Source of the DNA: Parvularia atlantis
Lineage: Eukaryota > Opisthokonta > Rotosphaerida
Direction of reading: 5' to 3'
NCBI GenBank assembly: GCA_943704415.1
Contig: CALSCO010000737.1
Coordinates: forward strand, 1-19,415
Length of the DNA stretch: 19,415 bases
A program made the position numbers and the translations under genes. Positions 1 through 7,425 of this stretch are shown piece after piece. Each line of letters starts with the position of its first letter. The first letter of the stretch is position 1. The notes under the pieces are model-generated. The model was not told the origin of the DNA. It saw only the letters and a program-made list of their open reading frames with translations, and did no database searches.

Positions 1-9
1 CCCCCCCCC
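1..9. repeat. C9 homopolymer at the left edge
   Basis: The window opens with nine C. The right edge ends the same way, which suggests contig ends at homopolymers. Confidence 0.9.
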
Positions 10-280
10 GCATCGCAGACGCGCCGCGCGCGCACTTGAAGGCCATGTTGCGGTCCGTGCGATCGACGTGGACGTGCTGCGCGCCCGTCGCGCGATGCTG
101 CAGCAGCCACGCCGTCATCCGCTTGGCCGGCACGTGGTGCGTCTGCGGGGGGCGATCGGGTGGCGATGCGTGCTCAGCTGACGAGAGGTGCGAGGTGCGA
201 GGTGCGAGGGCGAGAGCGAGGCGCACCGCCGTGACCTCGAAGCCGGCGACTTTGCGCCCGACAAGGAGCCGTCCTGCCAT
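1..280 (-). CDS. PITRM1/PreP-like M16C presequence protease, N-terminal exons only (partial)
   Basis: Two coding exons are visible: 280..227 (18 codons) and 142..36. They are separated by an 84-bp intron (143..226) with a GTGCG donor and CCGCAG acceptor, and a further GTGCG donor follows at 35. The joined N-terminus contains the motifs GFEVTA, VPAKRMTAW, TGAQHVHVDR and NMAFK. These match the start of the presequence protease family (human PITRM1, yeast Cym1, plant PreP), which has a conserved F-x-V...VPE...TA...L.H..TGA.(H/Y)LHL.R.D.N..F pattern. Those enzymes are zinc metalloproteases that degrade mitochondrial targeting peptides. The catalytic HxxEH motif lies outside the window, so activity cannot be judged. 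No obvious mitochondrial presequence precedes the domain from this ATG. A TATA-like stretch at 318-324 lies about 40 bp upstream of the start. The family call rests on about 53 residues and is inference. Confidence 0.55.
   Translation of the reverse strand, partial: MAGRLLVGRKVAGFEVTAVRLALALAPRTSHLSSAEHASPPDRPPQTHHVPAKRMTAWLLQHRATGAQHVHVDRTDRNMAFKCARGASAMRGG
185..211. repeat. 7-bp tandem repeat (AGGTGCG unit)
   Basis: About three and a half head-to-tail copies of a 7-bp unit lie inside the first intron of the PITRM1-like gene. The repeat helps make this intron (84 bp) longer than most here. It is probably replication slippage with no function. Confidence 0.7.
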
Positions 281-628
281 TTGTCCCTTGTTGCTTAAAC
301 TGTCCTGCGTGGTGCTGTATATATGCGCTCATGTCTCACTGCTCCGTGACTTTGTGGTCTCTTTTGCGTTTCTTCAAGTTTCAATGCGAATGCGCGAGAA
401 AGACACAGCGACAGCAGCAGACACTGCACAGCACGCACACGCACTTGCCTTCGCACGCATTGACGTGATCAGGTCGGGTACGGGTATGATCTCAGGCCGC
501 AAGGGAGTGTGCCACCCCGGTGCGTGCGCGAGACTGCGCAGGCTGCAAGACGAAGGGAGAAGAAGGAGGGCCGGAGTGTGCAGATGGGGGAAAAAAAGAG
601 GATGCCGAGGCGCGCGTGCGCGCGACGC
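281..628. promoter_or_regulatory. Intergenic: promoter of PITRM1-like gene and 3' flank of TbpA-like gene
   Basis: The 348 bp between two minus-strand genes hold no convincing coding exon. The TATATAT at 318-324 sits 38 to 44 bp upstream of the PITRM1-like ATG and is the best core promoter candidate. A run of seven A at about 590-596 lies in the 3' flank of the TbpA-like gene (stop at 629) and is T-rich on the transcribed strand. The long plus-strand open frame across 36-800 has no family likeness and crosses two minus-strand genes. Confidence 0.5.
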
Positions 629-2416
629 TCACGCGCCCAGGACGCACCAGGCGAGCACGGCCGCACCCGCCACCACAAGCGCGATCAGGCCGCCGCCGCG
701 CGCGCCCACGGTCGCGTCGGTCGCTGCGGACGTCGGCGTGGCGGTGGGCGTCGGCGTCGGCGTGCCGTTGAGGATAAAGTCGACCTGGGGCTGTGCATGA
801 GCGCAGAACGCGCACGTGAAGGGGCGGCAGCGGCACACACCTCCGCCAGCCACTGGTCCAGGTGCAGCTGCACCGTCGGCGCGTTCAAATACGTGTTGAC
901 CGACTTGAGATCGAGCTGCTCACTGGCGTTGTAGCAGTCCGGCAGGGTGATGTTGACGCGCGCGGGGAAGACAAAGTTCCTGAGCGGGAGGCTCTCCTGC
1001 GGCAGCGCTTGCGTGAGAAGCGCGACGGGCGCCTGGCTGGCGCACACGAGCCGCTCACCTGCACGGGCTCGGTCAGCATCCAGTCGACAAACTGCTTGGC
1101 AAGGGTGAGGCGGTCCGTGTCGTTGGCGACGCGCTGCAGTGCCGACCGGGCCGTGTCAGCGCGCACGTGCGTCGGTCTGGATACGCGACCTTCATGATTG
1201 CCACGGCCTCAATGTTCTCCCACGCCTTGCGCACGCCATCGTCGAGGCTACCATACACGCCGTAACTGCGCCGCCGTGTGGGCACGCCGCGCGTGCGCGC
1301 GCAGGAGAGTAAGCGCACCGGTCGGGCTCACCGAAGCACACGGGGTAGTCGACGTCGGTCGAGTAGGAGATGATGAGCGGGTACTGGTTGTCGGTGAATG
1401 GTCCGTAGAACGAGTCGGACCAGCTGCCGTACACGGGCGCGTTGTACTGGTTGGCGAGGCTGCGTTCGCGCGTTGCTCAGCCAGGGGCGCAAGGCTGCTG
1501 TCGACACGCACCGCCAGAAGTTGCGCCAGTCGGAGCCCGCGCCGCGCGAGCCGACGAGGCCGAGCGTGCGGTCGCCGAAGACGGCGATCGTCCACATGAG
1601 GAAGTTGAGGCCCGTGCCGCTCTTGACTGCCTCGTGCGCGATGGTGAGTGGGCGCAACGACAAATGCGGCACGCCAGCACGCACGCGGGTCCTGCAGGAT
1701 CGTGAGCGGGAACAGCGTCGCGGCGTTGTCGATGTACGTCTGGAGCGAGAAGCTGGGCGAGGTGATGAGCGCGTAGGCCGCAGAGTAGTTCGATTTCAGC
1801 AGGTCCTGTGTGCGCGAGCACCTCAGCACGCGCCTCAGCACGCGGTTGCACGCACCAGGTGGGCCGTGACGACGATCTGCGAAAAGTCAAAGGGCGTCAT
1901 CGGCGCGGTGTTGGGCAGCTCGAGCGCCTCGCGGACGTCGCTGCGGATCGTGCTGAGCAGCGGCGAGCTGTACGGCAGCAGCAGCGACTCGGCCGCGTCG
2001 AGCTGGCGCGCGCGCACACACGCTCTCGTCATCAGCCTTATCGGCAGCACTCCGACATCCGCCGGCACCTGCAGCACGTTGTCGAGGCCCAGCAGCACGT
2101 CTGGCAGCGGCTTGCCGGCGGGCGGGGCGATCGCGGCCTGGAGGATGCCGTTCGCGTCGTCGAAGAACTGCCGCGGCGCGCGCCCGCTCAGCCCCGACCC
2201 CCGACCCACGTGGGTGTGCGCCGTGCGAACCTCCACTTGGACCTCGTTCGCCTCCAGCCCCGCGTACGCCGCAAAGTCCGCGCCAAAGTCGTACGTGCCG
2301 TTGACTTGGAGGATGCCATCGTACGTGTACACGACCAGGCGCGGCGTCGCCGAGGCCGCAGCCGCCGCCGCCGCAGCCGTCGAGGCAGCGATCAGCACGA
2401 GCGCGCTCACGTGCAT
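629..2416 (-). CDS. Thiamine-binding periplasmic-protein homologue (TbpA/ThiB type) with signal peptide and C-terminal membrane anchor, 425 aa
   Basis: Ten exons on the minus strand: 2416..2231, 2167..2069, 2002..1856, 1805..1685, 1626..1512, 1459..1319, 1265..1190, 1133..1059, 996..841, 790..629, totalling 1278 nt with all phases closing. Residues 1 to about 22 are an Ala-rich signal peptide. The mature part follows the bacterial thiamine-binding protein TbpA/ThiB in order: RLVVYTYDG near the start, LGLDN (88-92), PFDFSQIV, QDP, SGTGLNFLMWTIAVFGD, GSWSDSFYGPF (234-244), ISYSTDVDYP, NIEAVAIMK, LAKQFVDWML, and FVFPARVNITLP. In bacteria this family delivers thiamine, TMP or TPP to an ABC importer. 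The last exon adds NG, a Thr/Pro-rich stalk (about 381-393), and a hydrophobic tail (about 407-425) ending the protein, as in a GPI-attachment signal or tail anchor. Nine introns of the local type show it is a resident nuclear gene. Ligand specificity (thiamine or another small molecule) is inference. Confidence 0.85.
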
Positions 2417-2478
2417 CTCGAGCTTCGAAATCCTGATCGGCCGGGCAGGCGCCGTTCCTAGTGTGACGTAGAGGGAGG
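2417..2478. promoter_or_regulatory. 62-bp shared divergent promoter (TbpA-like / CD2BP2)
   Basis: Only 62 bp separate the two start codons on opposite strands, so both transcripts must start inside or very near this segment. I see no TATA box or CCAAT box in it. Confidence 0.6.
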
Positions 2479-4048
2479 ATGTCGGTTCGTGTAACCGCGC
2501 CTGTGCCGTGCCGCTTGCGCCCCTCGTTGACCCGCGGCACGGCAGCAGCGCGGACGAGGTGGCGGTGGTGGTGGCGGTGGTGGCTTCGTCAACTACGATC
2601 GCGTGCCGCGGGGCAGCGGCCAGCCCGCCGAGCGCGGCGGCGAGCCGATGGCGAAGCGGCCGCGGGTGCGCGTTCACCGCGGCGTGTGCTGACCGCGCGG
2701 CTGACGGCGGGCGGCGGCGTGCAGTTTGACGCATCCGGCGCGATGCGCGAGGAGAAGGAGCCCGACTACGACGAGAGCCTGCTGGAGGAGGACGTGTTCA
2801 GCGGCGCGGGTGCGCGTGCCCGATGCGCCTCGGATGGTTGATCTTGACGACTTTCAAAGGGCGCAAGAGCCGCAAGGGCCTGCGCGAGCTGGACGACGAC
2901 AGCGACGAGGAGAAGGAGTCGAAGCGCGCCAAGCCCGAGAAGAAGGCGAGTGGCGCATCTCGCACGGGGCGCTGCTGACCGGCAACGAGGCAGGTCAAGT
3001 TCCTTGCGCGCGACGACATCGAGGGCGAGGAGGCGCCGACGGGCGCCGAGTTTGAGTCGGACGGGACGCGCATCGAGCCGTTCAACATGAACGAGGAGCT
3101 GGAGGAGGGGTGCGCGGCCCTGCGTGTGCCACCCGCGCGTGTGTCGCTGAGACGGCTTTACCTGCAGCGACTTTGACGAGTCGGGCTTCTACACGCTCAA
3201 GAAGGATGCGCAGGACTCGCACGACCCGTGGCTCGACAGCATCTCGGTGGACGATATCCGCAATGTGCGCTGCCCGCCTGGTCTCGCCCCGCCGTGTCGG
3301 CTCACGCGTCCTTTGCGCCAGGCCAAGCGCGCCAAGGAAAAGTACGACCGCATCCGCCAGGAGGCCGAGCTCGAGCGGTCGGCGGGCAACGTCGAGTCGA
3401 TGCTGCGGCAGGTCGTGGCCGTGCTGGAGCCGAACGAGACGGCGATCCAGGTGCGGCCGAGCTCGTGAGCCGCGGGGCCGACGCGCGCGCGCACACAGGC
3501 GCTCAAGCGGCTCGGCGGCACGGGTCGGACGAGCGCGACGCGCAGGAAAGACGGCCCCGCGCAGCCGCCGCAGCAGCAGCATCAGCAGCAGTCAGCCGAG
3601 AGCCGGCGCCAGTTTGACCTTCTGACAGAGGCGTGCGATCGGCTCGTGGGCATGGGCGAGTACGGTGCGCGGCGGTGCATTGAGCGCGTCTAACGGCCCT
3701 GACGTTCTCATGTGCGGGGCAGGCATCTACTCGGAGACGCGCGAGGCGGTGCAGGCGCGTCTGGGCACGGTCGGCAACGGCGCGGCGGCATCGCCTTCGT
3801 CGACAGCAGCAGCAGCAGCCGCAGCACCGGCCGCGGACGGCGTGCAGTGGCAGTACAAGTGGCAGCCCGACGGCGAGGTCTTCGGCCCGTTCAGCTCGGA
3901 GCAGATGCACGCGTGGACGGAGCAGGGCTTGTTTGGCGAGGGCGGGGTGCTCGTGCGCAAGCTGGCGGCGGGTGGTGCGGCCGGTGCGGCCGGGGCGGGC
4001 GACTTTTACTCGTCGCGCCGCGTCGACTTTTCGCTGTATGTGGACTGA
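2479..4048 (+). CDS. CD2BP2: CD2BP2/LIN1-like GYF-domain protein of the U5 snRNP, 376 aa
   Basis: Nine exons: 2479..2484, 2546..2665, 2725..2809, 2860..2945, 2994..3109, 3168..3264, 3322..3450, 3499..3664, 3723..4048 (1131 nt, phases close). The family is a U5 snRNP assembly factor (human CD2BP2, yeast Lin1). Supporting motifs in order are an RG/Gly-rich N-terminus, MAKRPR, an acidic stretch with LDDDSDEEKE, TRIEPFNMNEELEEG, DAQDSHDPWLDSI, a helical middle region, GIYSETREAVQARL, and a C-terminal GYF domain (about 310-376). That domain contains WQYKW, the FGPFSSEQMHAW signature, and DFYSSRRVDF before the end. The 6-nt first exon (ATGTCG) is the least certain part; without it translation would start at the ATG at 2648. 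The intron 2946..2993 needs a GC donor. The intron 3265..3321 is in frame and free of stops. Confidence 0.9.
2946..2993 (+). other. GC-AG intron in the CD2BP2 gene
   Basis: The 48-bp intron starts AAG|GCGAGT, a strong GC-donor context, has a CTGAC branch-like site and ends GGCAG. The only nearby GT would put the next exon, beginning VKFLARDD, out of frame. Confidence 0.75.
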
Positions 4049-4177
4049 GGCCAAAGAGCAAGAGCAGAGAGAGCGCCTACGTACGCCACGCTGTGCATCG
4101 AGTGTGAACAGATTGCGCACACAGCTTCCTGTGTCGCTCTCGTCTCGCCGCCGCCGCCCGCCGCCCGCCGCCCCACG

Positions 4178-5304
4178 ATGATGCACGACATGGCCGGCGT
4201 CGCGGCCGAGAAGGAGTCGCAGCTGTACAAGATCCTCGTCATCGGCGACTACGCCGTCGGTGCGTTGGGCGCGCGCGTCGCGTGCGGACCGTCGCGGCTG
4301 ACGTGAGACCGGGCGCGCGCAGGCAAGGTGCGGCGCGGCGGGATCCCTCCCCCGCCACACGCTTGTCGCGGTGGTGCGCTGACGGCGGCGCGCGCCACAG
4401 ACGTCGCTCATCAAGCGGTACACCGAGGGCCTGTTCACGCCAAACTACAAGCTGACGATCGGCGTCGACTTTGCCGTCAAGCACCTAGTGTGGGACGACG
4501 GCGCGTCGATCAACCTGCAGCTGTGGTGCGGGCGCGCGTGGTGGCCGCACGGGTGCGCTCACGCGAGACGGACAGGGACATCGCCGGCCACGAGAGGTTC
4601 GGCTGCATGACGCACGTCTACTACAAGTACGCCATCGCCGCCCTCGTCGTGTTTGACCTGACCCGCCCGGCGACGTTCGAGGCCGTGGCCAAGGTGCGCG
4701 CATGTGGGCCGATCGCGCTGTGCGTGCTCAGTCGCGCGGCAGTGGAAGGAGGACCTCGACAGCAAGGTCATGCTCAACACGCAGCGGCCCGTGCCGTGCA
4801 TCCTCCTGGCCAACAAGGTGCGCCGCCGTGTGCGACGGCGGTTTTTGCGCGGCTGATGCGAGGCGTGCGCGTGCGTGCACGTAGTGCGACCGTGACGACG
4901 TCTCGATCGACCGCTCCAGATTAGACGACTACTGCCGGCAGCACGGCTTCATCGGCTGGTGCGCGCCCGGCGCTGCTGCGTGCGGACGTAGAGCTGACCG
5001 CGGGGCGGCCGCGCAGGTTTGCGACGTCGGCCGCGGCCAACACCGGCATTGGTGCGCACAAGCGCGCCAAGGCGGTCAGGCGCGCGCATCGCTGACCCGA
5101 GCGCACACGGGGGGGGCGCGCGCAGACGAGGCCATGAACACGCTCGTGCGCGCTATCCTCGCCGTGGCCAAGGAGAGCGGCGGCGCGCGGCCACGCAACG
5201 GGCCGCAGGAGGGCGCAGTGCAGCTCTCGGCCGTGCCTGCGCCGGGGAGCAGCGGCGGTGGCAAGCCTGCGGCGGCGGGGGCAGCGCCGTGCTGCAGCAC
5301 GTGA
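4178..5304 (+). CDS. Rab32-family small GTPase, 230 aa
   Basis: Eight exons: 4178..4259, 4323..4327, 4401..4525, 4576..4693, 4743..4817, 4885..4958, 5017..5051, 5126..5304 (693 nt, phases close). Rab32/Rab38 GTPases direct traffic to lysosome-related organelles and mitochondria-associated membranes. Seen here: P-loop GDYAVGKT (23-30), switch I region LTIGVDFAVK, the Rab32-type switch II WDIAG (71-75) with Ile where most Rabs have Thr, YYKYAIAALVVFDLTRP, the NKCD base motif (134-137), and a C-terminal Cys pair (227-228) for prenylation. Oddities: the catalytic Gln of switch II is His (residue 76), the SAK motif reads SAA, and the P-loop Gly-Lys depends on a 5-nt exon. The start at 4178 is followed by a second Met; either could be used. 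Confidence 0.95.
4323..4327 (+). other. 5-nt microexon (GCAAG) of the Rab32 gene
   Basis: The five bases lie between a GCGCGCAG acceptor (ending 4322) and a GTGCGG donor (starting 4328). Joined to the flanking exons they give G-GC AAG, the Gly28-Lys29 of the P-loop. No other reading of 4260-4400 supplies these two invariant residues in frame. Confidence 0.85.
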
Positions 5305-5477
5305 GGGCGTGGTTTGGCTGTCTTGTCTGCGCCTGCCAGTCGCGATGCGGCCAAGAAGTGACGTCGTTGCCTCTGTCGCCCGGGCAACGATCTGTCTCAT
5401 CCTGTGTTGGCTGTGACTCACCTGCGCCGCGCCTAAAAAGCGCGTGCGCCGTCCGTCACAACATTCAACACCGCACC
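5305..5477. promoter_or_regulatory. Intergenic: Rab32 3' flank and promoter of the 91-aa protein gene
   Basis: This 173-bp segment holds a TGACGT half-CRE at 5359-5364 and, just after it, a 7-bp inverted repeat: CGTTGCC at 5365-5371 and GGCAACG at 5383-5389, with an 11-bp spacer. The inverted repeat resembles two RFX/X-box half sites set wider than usual. It lies about 90 to 120 bp upstream of the ATG at 5478. Confidence 0.45.
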
Positions 5478-5870
5478 ATGCCCGCCTTTGAGATGCACAC
5501 CGAGCACGGCCAGACCGCGCGCGTCGAGCTGCCGTCCGGCACGGCCGTCGTGACCGAGCAGCAGATCCTCGGTGTGCGCACGCGCATGCGGCGTCCACCC
5601 GCACTGCCGCTGACCGCCTCGCAGACGCCGTGTTCAGCGCGCGCGAGCAGCTGCAACTCGAGGCCGACTTCGTGACGGACCTCGAAGTGTACCACGGGCA
5701 CAAGCGCGAGGGCGACCAGTACGGTGCGCGCGCGCTCGCCTCGCGCACGCTCTCGCGCCGGTGGCTCACGCCCGCGCCAACCCGCAGCGCTCAGGGGCGA
5801 GAAGGTCGGCGTGGAGATGCGCGACTACAACGACCACCTCGTCGTCGTGCACGTAACGCTCCAGGCCTGA
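5478..5870 (+). CDS. Unknown small protein, 91 aa
   Basis: Three exons: 5478..5571, 5625..5723, 5788..5870 (276 nt, phases close). The two introns (53 and 64 bp) have the usual donor and acceptor forms, and the first has a CTGAC branch-like site. I do not recognise the family. The protein is acidic and well mixed in composition, unlike the low-complexity shadow frames nearby: a possible beta-hairpin start (ARVELPSGTAVVTE), a likely helix (ILDAVFSAREQLQLEADF), a charged loop (YHGHKREGDQY), and two likely strands at the end (VGVEMRDYNDH and LVVVHVTLQA). It has no signal peptide or membrane segment. Layout suggests a compact alpha/beta cytosolic domain. It is convergent with RACK1. Confidence 0.65.
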
Positions 5871-6039
5871 GCGTGTGCCCCCCGCAGTTGTGTGTCCGCT
5901 GCTCAGTCTCAGTCTTTTCGCAAAAGGTGAACGTAACGGGTGACTAGAGAGGCGCGGCAAAGGACCGTCCCCACACAGTGTTTCTGTTTGTCGTCGTCGT
6001 CGCTGCGAGGCGTGCGGGTGCGAAAGCCGGTGGCGCCGC
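5871..6039. other. Convergent 3' intergenic segment
   Basis: These 169 bp separate the stops of the 91-aa protein gene and RACK1. I see no gene. A short T/C/G-rich stretch near 5980-6003 is the only compositional feature. Confidence 0.5.
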
Positions 6040-7156
6040 CTACAGCACCTCCCAGACGCGGATGTGGTTGTCCGTGTAGCCCGCGTACAGGTACTTGCCG
6101 TCGGCCGACCAGGCGAGCGAGATGCACTGGGGCAACTGGGCCTTGGCGTTCTTGAGCTCAAAGTCGGGTTTGAGGTCCTCGACGACGTTCTTGGTCTCGA
6201 GATCCTGCGCCGCGCGGGCACGCGTCAGCTGGCACCGACACAGCGCCGCGAGGCGACGCTCGGCGCACCCAGATGCGGATCGCCGGCCCGGCCGCCGCGC
6301 ACAGCCAGTAGCGGTTGGGCGAGAAGACGAGCGCGTTGACGCCGTCGCCCGAGTCAAGCGAGTACAGGTGCTTGCGCTCGTTCAGGTCCCAGAGCATGGT
6401 CATGTTGTCCTGTGCGCGCCGCGGCCGATGAGGACAAGCGCGCTGGACGGGCAGCGGCGCCGCACCTTGCCGCCCGAGGCGCACAGCGAGCCGTCCGGCG
6501 AGACCGTGACCGTGTTGACGTAGCCCGTGTGGCCCAAGTGGTTGGTGCGGAGCTTGCAGTTGGTCTGGTTCCAGACCTTGATGACCTTGTCCCAGCCGGC
6601 CGAGACGATGACCGGGTTGTGGGTGTTGGGCGAGAAGCGCACGCAAGAGACCCACTCGCTGTGGCCGTCCTCGGTGATGGTGTACTTGCACTCGCCGAGC
6701 GTGTTCCAGAGCTTGATCGTCTTGTCGCGCGAGCCCGAGACGATCTGGCGGTTGTCGGCCGAGAACGAGACCGAGAGCACGTCGCTCGTGTGGCCGACGA
6801 AGCGGCGCGTCGTCACGCCCGTGTTGAGGTCCCTGTGGGCGTGCGCCGTCAGCCGCAGCTGGCGCGAACGAGCGCGAATTCGCGCACCAGAGGCGCAGCG
6901 TCTTGTCCCACGACGCCGAGAGCGCAAACTGGCCGTCGAGCGAGAGCACGACGTCCTGCACAAAGTGGTTGTGGCCGTGCAGGGCGCGGCGCGGCACGCC
7001 GTAGCTGTCGCCCTCCTCGCGCAGCAGGCTCCACACGATCAGCGACTTGTCGCGCGAGGCTGAGACGATCATGTTGGGGTTCTCGGGCGTGGTCGCGATG
7101 GACGTGACCCACCCGCCGTGGCCCTTGAGCGTCGCGCGCAGCGATACGGTTGCCAT
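6040..7156 (-). CDS. RACK1: RACK1, 40S ribosome-associated WD40 scaffold, 313 aa
   Basis: Four exons: 7156..6888, 6832..6466, 6409..6269, 6204..6040 (942 nt, phases close). RACK1 sits on the 40S subunit near the mRNA exit and recruits kinases and quality-control factors. The protein has seven WD40 repeats along its whole length. Family hallmarks seen here are [16 protein letters not shown] at the start, [116 protein letters not shown], and the C-terminal [15 protein letters not shown]. Length is close to human RACK1 (317 aa). The CAG directly before the ATG (7157-7159) could be the acceptor of a 5' UTR intron. An out-of-frame upstream ATG at 7182..7180 would be removed by such splicing. Confidence 0.99.
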
Positions 7157-7425
7157 CTGCGGAAGGCGGATGAGTCGAACATTCGGAGCGATGGACGGCG
7201 GATTGCGTGGATGGGGGGATGGTGCGAAGGATGGATGGGGCGCGCAGAGATAGCGAAGGAGAGGCGTGACGGCGTGCGTGCGTCAGCCACACTGCATGCG
7301 GCAGGATACGGACGCGTGCACAGCAGATAAAATTGTTGAGTTGCAATGTGGCACGGCGGCACGCCACTCGCACACGACGCATCGCAGTCACGCGGCCGCT
7401 GGGCACAAAGAAGTACAAGAGCAGA
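7157..7425. promoter_or_regulatory. Intergenic: RACK1 upstream region and NTAQ1 3' flank
   Basis: The transcribed (minus) strand carries pyrimidine-rich CCATCC repeats over about 7195-7240, which may be RACK1 5' UTR. The AT-rich ATAAAATTG at 7326-7334 (plus-strand reading) is the most TATA-like element, about 170 bp upstream of the ATG. No coding exon is seen. Confidence 0.4.

Noticed and set aside
1-35. Possible telomere or terminal repeat from the C-rich edges
   Set aside because: Only a plain C9 run is present, with no repeating telomere-type unit.
36-800. Plus-strand open frame of 254 codons at the left edge
   Set aside because: It lies opposite the PITRM1-like and TbpA-like exons, is Arg/Ala-rich and has no recognisable motif.
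4694-4742. Retention of the Rab32 intron as an insertion
   Set aside because: Its 49-bp length breaks the frame, and the spliced product matches the Rab32 family exactly across the junction.
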